Shown: piece after piece, positions 13,036 to 24,816 of the stretch | Layout: every line of letters begins with the position of its first letter | Numbering within the stretch: the stretch's first letter is position 1 | NCBI GenBank assembly: GCA_025766275.1 | Contig: JAFKAC010000183.1 | Coordinates: forward strand, 1 to 64,000 | Length of the DNA: 64,000 bases | Origin: Lactarius indigo | Lineage: Eukaryota > Basidiomycota > Agaricomycetes > Russulales > Russulaceae | Direction of reading: 5' to 3' | Made by a program: the position numbers and the translations under genes | The notes under the pieces: generated by a model | The model's input: only the letters and a program-made list of their open reading frames with translations | Database searches by the model: none | Told to the model about the DNA's origin: nothing

Positions 13036-13627
13036 TAGTTCTTCTAGCCAACCTCTTCGCGGGTGTCTATTCCCACAGTATGCGGAGAACGGCTCACTGG
13101 GAGCACCAATCCACGTATCGTTTGGCGCTGGGAAACACGTCGCAGACTTGATCGAATTAGCCAGAGTCCCGTTGCGCGTAAGTAGCTAAGGGCGCGCGCG
13201 AGTGCGGAGTGTTCGGGAACGCAAACCAAGAGATGGACTGAGTCTTGCTGAGGTATGAAGCTGGGGGGGAACTCATCGTTATTTACTTGGGTTGTAAAGG
13301 CTGTGGATACAGGAATCAATACAATATATATATTGGATCCGTATATATCCCGGCTGGTAGGGCGACGCTGGTGTATTGCAGAGAGAGATCTGCACGGGGT
13401 CAGGCACTTACCAAGTGCCACTGCTGGCCACCGTCCCGGTCCTGATGGAAAATTTGGCAATGCAAACAACAAGAAAATAAAAGACTCGGGGACAGTAAGG
13501 TGGCACTAAGTCTGAACAAAATCAATCGGGCTTGCGGGGAATCTTCCACACGACATTTCAGATATGACCAGAGCTAGATATCAGAATTCCTACATCGCAT
13601 GCACGTCCACCTACACATCGTTTCCTT

Positions 13628-15871
13628 TCATTCCTCTAAAGACTTCATCACAAGGCCCATCCATGCACCTTGCCCACCCTCCACCCTAGGTGCCATCAGA
13701 CCGATTGGTTTACGATAGATCCGTGTCTTCTCGGTTTGAGGGGGCAGGGAAAATTCAAAATTCTCGAGGAGTGTGACGATAATGGTCTGCATCTCAAGGA
13801 CTCTATGGAAGATGCTCGTAGTTAAGAGAGTCTGTACAAAGAAAGGGCTTACGCGAATCGCCATCCAATGCATGCACCCGGGCCGCTCGCTACGAAGCAA
13901 ATACTGGGGCTCAGAACACAGACGGACAGAGAATGGGAGTGGTACTCACAGAAGGTTAACCTGCGTTGCAAGGCCGTAATTTGAAACCGCTTGATAGAGC
14001 CTGATAATGCTCACAAATTACCAAAGAGACCAACGTTTGAACGTTTAGATTTATCAATGTTCAAGAAACGCTCCGGCTTGAACTCATTTGCGTCTGCGCC
14101 CCAGATCTCCGGAAGACTAAAGTCGTGAGCGCGGCTACCACCACAGTGCCACGAGCGCCTCACCGATTGTACACTCCAACAGCGAGATCAACTAGCGTTC
14201 CTTTCCTGACGGGAATCGAAGAGATTTTCTCGCCTGATCTCGTGGCAATTGGAGAGGACAAAGGTATCACGTCATCCTGCGTTGCTTCCTTCAACATAGT
14301 ATGAACTATGGGGTGTAACCTCAGCACCTCCTATATTACAAAGGGACACTTTAGCGATGAAAAAGTGCCGATTATAATGGCGATATACCTTGAGAGTTGC
14401 CAGGGTGTATGCCATGCTCTCGAGATCTGCTGCCGATAGTTCCTCGCCACATTTCTTTGCACGTATAGTCGTAATCTCCGCTCGAACACGTTCTTGACAT
14501 TCGGGGTTCCTCGAAATTTCATAGAGATACCACGCCAAGGTGTTTGCGGTTGTATCATGTCCCGCGAAGAGGAGAGTACTATGGATGGTTAATAAATGGA
14601 CCACCCGCCGACTGTGTCCGACGCACGCGATCTGGTCAACCATTTCGATGTCGGATAGCTTATCCCTGGGATTCTCGGATGCATTTGCCCGTAGCAGTAC
14701 ACTCATAACATCCTTCCCATCACCTTCGATTATGCTTCTCTTGACGATACCCCGAGAGAAGTTGCGTATGAACGCCGAATACTCCCGAAATCGGCGGTAT
14801 CGGGGTGTAGGTAGGTACTGGACAAGGTCGAGTAGCAGCTCTGGAATGTAGCACCAGAGTGTCTTGATGATGAAGTTGTATCGTGGGGGAGTTCCGGTGC
14901 TTCAGTGGTACACAATCAACATGAAAGTGAACGGGCTCTAACAACCATGGCTTACAATAAACTCTCATTCTGTTTGCGCAACGGATTTTCGAGGCCGTCG
15001 AGGGACCCAAACTGGAAGCCAAAGCCGACTACAATAATATTGAGTATTACGATAACGCAAGCATGACTCGGATAACTGACGTGCCTTCTCCGATGATGTC
15101 GAGCGTCGTACGCGATAGCCACCCGACCACGTCAATGAACGATTGACCAGAAAGGTCGGCAGCAATTACTTCTTCCTTCAACACCTGAACAAGCTGTTTA
15201 TGACCAAAATTAGTCCGAGGGCACCTCGGCGCAACACACATTGAACGTTAAACCTTAGATGCCGAATTCTGGAACATTGGTAGGAAAGTTCTCATTTGTG
15301 GCGCTGAGAACGCTGGATTCATGATATCCCGCTGGCGTCGATGTGTTTCGCCTTGAGAAATTCGTGAGTCGAGCCGTGGTTGTCAAGGTAAATCACGAAC
15401 CAGTAGCCCACGTGAGGCCTTTTCCAAGTGTGATTTCGGCCAACTTTCGCGCCTCCTTTCGCTTGTCGAAGTGATATCCAGGAACGTGAAGAATGTACCG
15501 CAACGCCTCCGGGTCAGCTACCACCAAGCGATCTTTCTGGGATTACTCTCAGATGAGCGAGGGACGACATTGGATCGAGTGGTGACTTACGCCAAGGCAC
15601 CCATGCAGTCGCCAGACATTGCCATATTCACGCGCCCATTTGAACTCGCAATCCCCCACCTCATTCTGGCAAATAAGCTCAATCTCGTTTCCTGAGCTAC
15701 CAGTGAGCCCCAGCTATCGAGGAGGGATCCATGGCACCCACCATACAGCAAGGAGGATGAATCGGGACCTCGGAGCTTTCTTAGGAAGTCTTTCTGCCAG
15801 TGGTAATAAATGCGAGCAAGGAATGCGGAGACGATAACGAAGGGAAGTAGAGCAGTGACGTGGTTGCCCAT
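13628..15871 (-). CDS. Cytochrome P450 monooxygenase, copy 2
   Basis: Paralogue of the P450 at 8491-10736 with the same exon pattern and nearly the same length. The ATG at 15871 begins MGNHVTALLPFVIVSAFLAR, a membrane anchor, then LRKLRGPDSSSLLYG. A 50-nt intron (GTGGGT...GGTAG) joins this to the NEVGDCEFKWAREYGNVW exon. Further blocks are: DPEALRYILHVPGYHF; HRRQRDIMNPAFSAPQM; LLLDLVQYLPTPRYRRF; I-helix AGHDTTA (about 14560); ExxR as EVLRLH (about 14325); FKPERFLNIDKSKR; and the haem loop SGPGACIGWRFA (about 13875). The last exon reads ENFEFSLPPQTEKTRIYRKP and ends with KSLEE and a stop at 13628. All catalytic signatures are present. I infer an intact ER-bound oxidase of unknown substrate. 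A frame change early in exon 1 is resolved by the short intron, so it is not a frameshift. Confidence 0.8.
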
Positions 15872-17439
15872 TGGGTGTGGACTGGCTTTCCTTCGTCTGT
15901 CTCGCTTTATATTTCGGCATCCTGATGTGAAGTACAGGGATCACTTGCTATAGTAATCACCAAGAGAAGTCTATAGATAACGGTGAAAAGGAGGCGGGAT
16001 CCCCGGGAAACCACGGAGGTCCCCTACCCGTTAGACGAAAGCAGGAAAAAATGAAACACGAGGACAAAAGGCGCGCCCCCGTTCTGCTCTGGGCCCCTGT
16101 TCTATGAGCCCACGTAACTTACGATGTGATGGAAGGAGCTGCGCAGCTGACATAAAGCCGCCTTCCAGTTGCCGAAAGCTCTCAAAAACAAAACCCTTAT
16201 CTGAGTAGCCACAATGAAGACACGCTTGATGTCCTTTTGAAGGGAGATTAGCGAAAATTTCAATTGCCCGAGAACAATTTGGTTCACGTCGAAGTCTAGT
16301 ACGTTTTCCGAGAGTTCACGACAGGGAGCGACAACGCGCCCTGGGTTCAACCATAATTGGCGACGGCGCGACGATCTGTTGAAATTTTTGGAGGAAGAAA
16401 CTAAGTAATTTTCGCAGGCTATCACGCGACTGACCCACGGTAGGCGTTTACGGAAAAAATACAACGATGCGATTCGTGTATCCGCGGACGTGTGTATAGC
16501 GGCAAAACTTGAAGTGATGTCCGGAGGGATTCCGGCCCTCAACATGACTTCGATCATCTCCATCAGCTTCGTGAATAATCTTCTGCAGATTTTTAGCCAC
16601 TTTATAAGTATTCTATTCGTCCGTCAACTTTTCTGATCTTGTAAGCGGGCACTCACAATCTGGTCTTCCAGCCAATCCCTTCACGAATGTCTTTTCCCTC
16701 ACAATAGACGAAGGAACGGCTCACCGGGAGCACCGATCTACGTACCGTTCACTGCGTGATCTCCTTTTCCGAGGCTCGAGAGTGGAGAGAACCTTATGTG
16801 ATACCTTCCCGTGCATTGGAGTCGTTCACACAGTGTGCAGTGGGTGGTATCCTTGAATAAACCGCGAAATGAACTATACCGAGAAGTGGCCACATTTTTC
16901 CACCAGACAGACCAACTTAAAGTTTCGCTGGGATGGGTACCGAGGAATCAAGACAACGCGGTGAGAATTCTTGTAAATGGGGTATCACAGAACAAAAGGT
17001 AGGCAAGGAGCTCATTATTAGGAGAAAATAATCGTAGAATAGAAAGGCGGGTATGAATTGTGAAGGTTCATTGGTTTCGAAGATGGACAGTAAGCCTGAG
17101 CAAGGGACACGAGTGATTATCCGGCAGCTTGCAGACTAGTATTAACAGAAAGCACTTGTTCATCCCAAGAGAAGCGATAATTTTGGGTGTGTCAGATAGC
17201 GCTTCATGTCAGTCAGCTTCGAATGTCGCTGGATGATGGGGTGAAAGTTGAATATGATTGCGGCCGAAGTTATGCCAACCTGAGATTGAGGTTGACTGCC
17301 AGTATTACGTAATATGAGAGCCCAAATGCAAATATTCGCTACAAGGTAGTAAGATCACAGCATGAGTACAGAGCGAAAGTGCGAAGAGACAGGAAGTTCT
17401 ATACTGTATTTTCAGAGACTGCACAGCCGACAGGCACAC
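15872..17439. repeat. P450 copy 2 upstream flank with repeat R1, copy 3
   Basis: No gene was seen. R1 occupies about 16200-16690 and matches 11200-11700. The tail to 17330 matches the end of unit A, including the TATTACGTAAT box. The last hundred bases are the 3' flank of the ARMC8 gene, which ends at 17440 from the other side. Confidence 0.5.
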
Positions 17440-19997
17440 CTATGGGTCCTCCACCACGGCACGCTCCATCTCCTCTAGCGCTCTCCGCGCACGCTCCCTC
17501 ACCTCTCTCTCCACGGCACCAGCCACGCCCCCACCAGGGCCACCAGCGCCTCCAAACTCGACGAGATGTCGCAAGGTGTTCTCGATCCCAGCAGCGCGGA
17601 GCTGTGCCGCGCCCCACGCAAGTTCGACGACGGCACCGAGCGCAGCGCAGCGCGCATCAGCAGGCGCATCGACGAGCGCACTGCGGAGCGAGCGGAGGAG
17701 CTGTGTGTGCGCGAGGATGAGTGCTTGGCGCTGCACGTGGCCGTTCGCGAGGTTCGCAAGGGTATACGCGGCCTGCAGCACGACGTCCGAGTCACGTGCC
17801 TCGAGCGCGCTCGCGAGTGCCCCGAGCAGCCGGTCCGCGCCGAGCGCGTCGAACACCGCGTCGACGTCGTCTTCGCAGTCCGCAAAGTTGCGCAGGAGGT
17901 ACAGCGCCTGTTCGCGCACGCCCGGGTCCGCGTCGTCCAGGCACGCGTCGAGCGCCGGCCAACCGACGTCCCCCATGATCACGCGCTTCGTTTCTGGCGT
18001 GCACTTGTAGACGAGGTTCTTGAGCGCCCAGAGCGCACTGAGACGCAGCTCGGCGTGGGACGAGTGTAGGAGACGTGCGAGGCGCGCGGCGACACCTTGT
18101 TCGAGGAACGGGGCTCGGAGGGGGGAGTATTGGTTCACGAGATTGCAGACCGCCGCGAGCGCTGCGTGTACGACGCGCCGGTCCTCGTCTTCCTTGGTGA
18201 ATACCGCGAAGAGCGCCGTACCTAGGCCCGAGTCGACAAGCGATGTGCGCGTAACAGCGACGCTACGCGAGAGTGCACGTACGCATTGACATGCAGCGTA
18301 GCGCACGCCGGTGTGCCTGTGGGCTAACGCAGTGGCCAAGGGAGGGAGCAGCCGCTGAACGTCTGTCACGTCCCGTCGGATGTCATTGTCGGCAAGTGAG
18401 AGGACCGCGATTGCCGTAAGCGCAGCCTCACGCAGCCGGCATAGGCTCTCCGGTTCGTCTTCCTCCCATTCAGACGGTGTTTTGCTATCCGGAGGAGGTG
18501 GCGGGGTCAGGGTACGAACGAGCTCGCAAAGTTTCGCAAGAGATCCTCTGTCGAAAGCGGTTTGACAAAGGTCCTTCTCGTCCATCACCAAGTAATCTAG
18601 AGAGCAATTCAGTCGGGACCATATATGCAGCATTGGCTCATGAAATGTGACTCACTGAGAACAAAACAAGCTTTGGTACGACTTTGAGGTGATTCAGACT
18701 TCGAATCAATCATACGGTTCATCACATGCAGCACAACAAGAGAGGAGTTAAGGTCCGGTTGGGCTGGATGATGGTGGTTGGTTGCAGTCGCGCGAATGAT
18801 GTGCGTCGCGCTGGAAGCCCGGTCAGTAGGCATGATAACAATCAAATATTAGTTGTCTCTACCATAGGCTCGCTGCGAGCTGCACATCCGTAGAACGGGA
18901 TTTACACAGTCCCAAAACCAGCACCAGTGTGGGGGGAGACTCTGACATTATTCTCAGAATCAAGAGACTACGGACAGATGGCCAAAAACACCGCGCACCA
19001 GGGATAGACCTGGCCACGGGGGCCTTAGCAAGGTGGACAGCAACATCGTGATTGTCTTTGGCGAGTGCGGCAAGGGCATTCAATGCAGTCTCCTGTACCT
19101 TGACGTCACGGCTGCGCAGCAGCGCCGTAAGATGACGCGCAACCCACCCACCACCGCTAGACTGTGCGGGTGCTACGGTTTCTGGGCGTTCCCAGCGGCG
19201 GCGCCCGCGTGGGACCTCTCGGGTCCGTTCGGCCGGAGGAACCCACTCTGCTACGGTGGTGCGATGACTCGGAGCGCGAAGCGCCGAACCAAGTAGCTGT
19301 GCGATACACATGCTCACCCGCGTTGAGGCATCAGTGAGGAGAGGGAGGTACAAGTCTAGAACCTCGAGCTGCGCAATAGAAGCTGTCAGGCCGAAAGAAG
19401 GAAGACGAAACTGAGCGGGTATCCGTACCTGGAAGAAATACTCGAGCGCAAGTTTTGCATCATCGCGGACAGGCGATGAGTCATTTCCTAGACCCCATTG
19501 CGAGGGGCCCACTAGCTCTGCACATGCTGCGGCGATTGCGCGAAGGGCGCGGGCGAAGGCAGCTTTGATTGGAACAGGCTCAGAGGGGCCGAAGCGCGAA
19601 ATGGCATAGAGGAAGGACTGATGGGCATTGGCGTGGAGGAGTCCGCGGAGGGCCTCCGGGGAACCTAATGACACAAGGATAAGTGTACGTGGGAGACGTG
19701 CGCAGCAACCTGCCAACCCCGCACCGTAGGATAAGGAGGTTATGACCTGGGCAGCTTCGACACGGATATCGTCTTGTGATCCTGCGACTTCCTCGAATTG
19801 TTCCGGGGCGTTAAGACATTTCACGAGGCTGACCAGGGAAAGAAACGTGGTCACATAGGCGGACAGAGGGGAAGAGCAGTGACGCACGTGGCAACAAAGA
19901 GCTCGTCGGCGGCTAGTGCTAATTTCGCAGAGGGGTTACCGATGACATTATTCTTGACCCTCTTGAGGGTTGACACGTTGACTGTCTGAATAGTCAT
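17440..19997 (-). CDS. gid5: Armadillo-repeat protein ARMC8 / Gid5 (Vid28), GID-CTLH E3 ligase subunit
   Basis: The protein should be the armadillo scaffold that links substrate receptors to the catalytic core of the GID/CTLH ubiquitin ligase, which removes gluconeogenic enzymes in yeast. The ATG at 19997 starts MTIQTVNVSTLKRVKNNVIG, resembling the KNAVIGN start of human ARMC8. E1 (19888-19997) ends at GTGCGT, then LVKCLNAPEQF follows. Further introns are GTGCGG...ATTAG, GTACGG...GACAG, GTAGAG...TCCAG and GTGAGT...TCTAG. Helical repeats cover nearly the whole protein. The C-terminal half contains VRYAACQCVRALSRSVAVTR and LSALWALKNLVYKC, which match the ARMC8 pattern VRLAAVRCLHSLSRS and VNGIWALMNMAF. 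It ends ...MERAVVEDP. The gene appears intact. It diverges from RdRP-1 with 207 bp between start codons. Its 5' end recurs as fragments before RdRP-2 to RdRP-5. Confidence 0.82.
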
Positions 19998-20204
19998 TGT
20001 AGCAAATGAAAGGAGCTGAAAGGGGAGCACGAGTGGGAAAACGGATATTTGGGAACAGCGCCTTTCAGCCTGTTATGGGGGTCACATCATCATTCCGAGG
20101 CATTGCGGCTGCGCACACCTGGCCCGCAGCCTTTGGGAATTCCTTTTATAAGAGCATCTGAGTATCAACGTGTTCGTCCGGCTACTCTACTGCTACATCT
20201 CCTC
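19998..20204. promoter_or_regulatory. Bidirectional promoter of ARMC8 and RdRP-1
   Basis: Only 207 bp separate the divergent start codons. A TATA box (TTTATAAG, about 20145-20152) lies 53-60 bp before the RdRP ATG. Upstream is a GAGGC-TTGCGGCTGCGCACC box (about 20097-20119) followed by CCGCAGCCT. The same order of box, CCGCAGC and TATA occurs before RdRP-2 to RdRP-5, so it is the conserved core promoter of the array. RdRP-6 lacks it. Confidence 0.6.
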
Positions 20205-23200
20205 ATGGAAATCGAACTTAAACGCATAAGTTTCGATGCAGACGTCTATGATGTTCGCAAAGCCGTAGAGCTCGTCCTGCACGGACCCGATCTGTATGAC
20301 CCCAACGACAGAGACAACAAAGGGAGAAAGCCCAACTTTCTAATCGTCATGGGCGAGAGCCCCGCAGGCCGTCTTCACAACGGGACTGCGATCCTCCGCG
20401 TGCCCTCTAAGCTAGGCTTACGACTCCTTCGGTGGAACAAGGAGTCAGACGACCACAATATCGTTGTATGCGGACAACCCCTCCGTATTTTCAACGCCCA
20501 TCGGAGTGCTCCCCACAACGTGAAGCAGGAGCTTGAAAAAGCGCTCTATGTCGACGCGGATCAAGATAAACTCCACACGAAAAAGAAAGAATATGCCAGC
20601 CAGGTTTGTCTGCGAGTCGCAAACATTCAATTTGGTGTCTGGTACAGGGAATCAAGTGGACCACACAACCGAAGTCGAGCCTTCTCGACCGAGTATGATC
20701 GAGAGTTCCTCCGTCAGAGTGCAGCATACATCACAGTCGTCTACGAATATAGCCACATCCGCATTGACGTGAGTACCACCCTCTCCGTTCGCGCGCGCGT
20801 AACCGACGTCTACCGCACTCAGATAGGACAGAGACACACGGAAGAGGACAATTTCCTGATTATCGTCAAATTCACCTCTATAAAAAAGCTCGGCATCGGT
20901 TACGACGAATTTGGTCAACCGTGTGCGTATTTCCAGCATCTGTGCCGTGAGTGACTGAGAGGAAACGACCATCAGTCATCATATTTGACTTGTTCGCGCC
21001 TCCAAATTTTGAGCAAGAAAGCTTCAACAACCGGGCCCCAGAAGGAGTCGAGCGAAAGGGGAAATTTAAGACGCGCGACCGCATATCCACACTGAACGAT
21101 GCACATGCTTCCATCGCCCCATACGCTCATCATCTCCGTATCGTCCTAGCTGACCCCGACGACCTCCTCAAGTTCGAGAAGGTGTGCCACATCGCGGAGT
21201 GTGAGCCGCGCCCAATTCGCATCGCCCGAGTCGATGCTCTGGCAAAGAAGTTCTTCGCTCACCGCGAATTATACCACCTCCGACGCTGGATAGAGACGAT
21301 GGACTGGAAGAATGCGTTCCAGATTGAGGCCTACGTACGCTGTGGCCTTCTCAATACCCACGACCTCCTCCGCTCGTTGCAGAAACCAATACAAGACGTG
21401 ATTCGTGACTACGGCGACGAGGCTAGCGAGTTATTGCGTCTGTTTTCCGTGGAGCTCAGAATGCCCCAACTGGACGCTAACCCGATTGACTGCCTCGCAC
21501 GTGTCCGCTCGGAGCACACCACCATCAAACCTCTCAAACTCGCGGATGGACACATTTCTTGTCATCATGTCATCATCACTCCATCGCGCATCCTTCTCGA
21601 GGGCCCCTATGCAACACAGTCCAACAGAATCATCCGACACTACCAGAGCCACGACCCTGCTCTCGTCGAGTGCTTCATACGCGTGGAGTTTCGTGACGAG
21701 GACCACCTCCATTATCGCTGGGACGGGGACGTAGATGGCTCGTGGTTCCTCCAGCAGCGAGTGGGGGGTATCTTGCGCGACGGTTTTACCCTCGGTGGGC
21801 GTACATTTGAGTTCCTCGCCTTTTCGATGAGCGCGCTGCGGGAGCATTCTGTCTGGTTCATGTCACCCTTCCGCGACCCCGTGGAGGGATACGTGACCGC
21901 GGAGAAGATTCGCGCCTCGATCGGGGACTTTTCCAAGACAAAGCTGCTTCGTATGCCGAGCAAGTACGCTGCGAGGATCGCGCAGGCATTCACTGCGACG
22001 GAACCAAGCGTGGAGATCCTTCGCGACGAGTGGGAAGAACAACCTGAATTGGGCCTCCACACGGACGGAGTCGGCACGATTTCTCCGGAGCTCGCTGCCA
22101 GGATCTGGAAGAAAAAATGCAATGCCAACGATCATTTGGGTCGTGTCGAGCCGTCCGCGTATCAATTTCGTTTCCTCGGGTACAAAGGAGTAGTCGTCGT
22201 GGACCACAGGCTGGAAGGTATCAAGATGCGTCTGCGCGAATCGCAGTGCAAGTTTCCGGTACTCGACGACGAAAAAGCCGAATTTGAGATCGCGCGGGCA
22301 TTTGATTACCCAAACCCTGTCCACCTGAACAGGTTCGTTGCCTTGTATCTCCTACGTCTAGGCTAATTCATACTGGATCATCTAGGCCCGTGGTGATGGC
22401 GCTGGAAGATCGCGGCGTCAAGAAAGAGGCGTTTATTGATCTTCTGGAAAAAGCAAAAGCGAAGATTTACCTCTCTTGCGATTCACTAGAGATATTCGTT
22501 GAGCAACTCAGAGACCATAGCATGGGCGGTCAATATCACCTAGCCTTCGTCCTCGAGCAGCTCAACAAGCTCGGACTTGACTTCAAGGGTGACGTTAACA
22601 AAACGGCAATCAAGAAGCCATTCTTCGAAAGCCTTCTTCGTTACTCTATGAACCACTCGCTTCGGGAGGTTAAGTTCAAGGCCCGCATCCCGGTTCCAAA
22701 AAGTTATCAGCTAGTCGGCGTTGCTGATGAGGGTCAGGCGTATATTAACGAAGGCGTGAATGAGGGGGATGTATTCACTCTCAAGCAGGGGTTCATTTAT
22801 GGTGCGCTTCTCCTTGGCTCCGTATGCACGTCAGCTTATGCGATGGCATCTAGCATGTGTGCAAAAATCAGCACATGAGGACCCTGTATTCTTGAAGGGC
22901 GCCTGTCTCATCTCTCGGAGCCCGGTCATCCACCCCGGAGATGGTTAGTTTCCCGTATCGATCCTACCCAAAGCGTATTGTTTGTCTGACTTTTCCTAAA
23001 GTGCAGCGTGTCCACGCTGTCGGTGAGCCGCCTAAAGACAAGATATGCTTCTTCCGCGGCTTGAAAAATGTTGTGGTCCTACCTGCCGTTGGTACGTAGC
23101 GCCTTTTCGGTTCGTTCTTTTCATCGTTGGAATTTCGTTTCAGGGGAACGTTCCTTGGCTTCGTGCCTCGCAGGAGGAGACCTGGATGGGTACGTTATAC

Positions 23201-24370
23201 GTGTACTCCGGATGCTGGTGTGGTTCATAGCATTCTCCAGGGATACATATGACATCTACATTGGAAATCCGGCCCTTCTCCCCACCGTCCAAACAGACCC
23301 GGCGCCTATGCTTGAGCCCAATGTGCTCACACTAGAGGAAGGCAAGCCCGATGCTACTGTAGACGACATTTGCAAGTTTATCGTCGAATATATCAATTCT
23401 GATGTCATGGTACGTTCCCTACCAGGAGGTTATGCCCTCACGGAGGCTCACGTTTTCTGCGAATCATAGGGCATGCTAGCGAACCGGCATATCACCATCG
23501 CAGATCAGTCCAAGGTGTGGCGCTATTTCGTCTACGGTAGTATCACCTTCTCATCTCCGATAGGACGGCGTCTTCGATGAGCGGTGTAAGAAGCTCGCTA
23601 CGTTGTGCAGCAAAGCCGTCGACTACGCGAAGAACGGCGTGCCTATCGACATTCACAATAACCTCCCAAAATTGTTGATTAAGTTCAAGCCGGACTGGGA
23701 CAAGAAGGAGGTGACCGGTGCGCGCGAGATGGATTACTACGAGTCAGATCGGGCGCTAGGGCATATGTTCCGAAGCATCACGCTGCGCGACCCAAACGAG
23801 CCCATCGATGGTTTCCTCACGACTCCTTCTGGTCAGACGGCTCCTCTCGAAGACCCGATATCCCGCGCGCTTGCCCCACTCGTTCAGAATACGCTCAATG
23901 CTACCACTACTAATGCTATCACGGAGCTACCGGCAGTAGATGTCCCAGAGGCGGAGGAGCTGCACGCATCTTATGTGCGCGAGATGCGCTACATTTGCGT
24001 GACGCACACACTCGTAGACACGCCGGACGTGCGCCTCAAAGAGGAAGAGGTCGTGCTGGGCACGATCACCGCGACTACGACGCAGCCGCGCTGGCGCAAG
24101 GACCGCGCGAACCGCATGAGACTGCATAGCAGAGCGCTCGTGCGCGACATCCGGGCGCAGATCGTCCGCAAGGCCGACGAAGAGGACCCGACGGATGAAG
24201 AGCTCCGCGCGGGGTTGCCGATCGCATGGGGGATGTGGTGCTGGGCGCAGTATCACCTCGACAAGGACAAGGAGTTCATTGAGAGCTTCTCGCTGATTGT
24301 TCTCGGGGTCGTGCTCGACTGCCTGAAGCGTCTCGGTGGACTTCCGGAGGCCGCGCAATTCCCGAATTGA
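20205..24370 (+). CDS. RNA-dependent RNA polymerase (QDE-1/RDR type), array copy 1
   Basis: A cellular RdRP that copies single-stranded RNA to dsRNA for Dicer in RNA silencing. Splicing by consensus gives ten exons: 20205-20768, 20823-20922, 20976-22332, 22386-22801, 22854-22943, 23002-23091, 23144-23189, 23241-23409, 23470-23514 and 23564-24370, which sum to 1,227 residues with every phase consistent. Residues 1-80 (MEIELKRISFDADVYDVRKA) look like the RRM-like N-terminal domain of fungal RdRPs. Exon 3 carries SCHHVIITPSRILLEGP and GYKGVVVVDHRL, typical of the first barrel. HPGDVQRVHAVGEP precedes SLASCLAGGDLDGD, the metal-binding DbDGD motif at about residues 885-889, split by intron 7. The C-terminal part is a helical domain. 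It lacks a signal peptide and should be nuclear or cytoplasmic. No lesion was seen. It groups with copies 3 and 5 at the N terminus. Confidence 0.9.
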
Positions 24371-24608
24371 TATCTTTTGGTTATATGCATGTACGAATTC
24401 GAAGTTGTATTACGGTAGGAGAGTAAATAGAAGATGTACGATAGTTCGATCGCCCGTTGACGCGAGATTGATAATCAAGGCCTGGGGGGCCTGCGGCTAC
24501 CGGGACCCGGAGCTGGATGTCTGCCATCCTCACCACCTCTCAAAGGGTTTTCACCTTCAACGGCCTTCCAAAACCTCCCTGAGTACTGCATTTACGCGCA
24601 GCTCACAA
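24371..24608. other. 3' flank of RdRP-1
   Basis: The segment contains the array-wide 3' box (GATGTACGATAGTT-GAT, about 24432), which recurs after copies 2, 3 and, diverged, 4. No polyadenylation signal of the AATAAA type is obvious. From about 24470 the sequence is unique to this interval. Confidence 0.4.
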
Positions 24609-24816
24609 TGGCACTATGGCCTCCCGCACCGTCGCCGCCCTCGCGTCATCGCCACCACCACCCCCAACCACGTCCCGAGAGCCAAGCACACACTTCCGTG
24701 TCACCCTCCGACGTTCCGGCATCTCTCTCGGAAAGCGCGCTCGGGGCACTCTCGCCATGAAGGAACTCATCGAGGTGGAAAATGTGCCCGCGAGTGCGGT
24801 GAGGACGACGGGATAG
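24609..24816 (+). pseudogene. Internally deleted mitochondrial ribosomal protein uL30m (L30/MRPL33)
   Basis: The 68-residue frame starts MASRTVAALASS and contains THFRVTLRRSGISLGKRARG, then jumps directly to TLAMKELIEVENVPASAVRT. In the uL30m family the first block (TH-VTLRRS-ISLG---GTL) and the last block (VKELV-VENVPA--VRT) are separated by about 25 residues carrying the LG-HRR-QTV-HP motif and AGKIL. Those residues are missing here, and the normal C-terminal tail is replaced by a stop at 24816. I infer a captured, internally deleted copy; the functional gene should be elsewhere. It may still be transcribed. A single-copy housekeeping gene with this deletion would be lethal to mitochondrial translation. 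Confidence 0.65.

Larger units (their letters stand above)
12100..17330. repeat. Tandem segmental duplication, unit B
   Basis: This is the second copy of the P450-bearing segment, directly following unit A in the same orientation. It differs by carrying an extra copy of the R1 block at 12630-13035, between the left block and the AGTGCGGAGTGTTCGGGAAC box, where unit A has unrelated sequence. Apart from the P450, no gene could be supported in 12.1-13.6 kb or in 15.9-17.3 kb. Confidence 0.68.

Noticed and set aside
15690..15760. Frameshift in P450 copy 2 near the N terminus
   Set aside because: A GTGGGT...GGTAG intron of about 50 nt restores the frame, and copy 1 has an equivalent intron at the same place.
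17566..18289. Long plus-strand frames opposite ARMC8
   Set aside because: They result from the high G+C content and codon periodicity of the ARMC8 exon on the other strand.
21719..21740. DGDVDG in the long RdRP exon as the polymerase active site
   Set aside because: It resembles DbDGD but lies far upstream in a different exon. The true motif is DLDG joined to D across intron 7 (23181-23243 in copy 1), preceded by SLASCLAGG as in other eukaryotic RdRPs.
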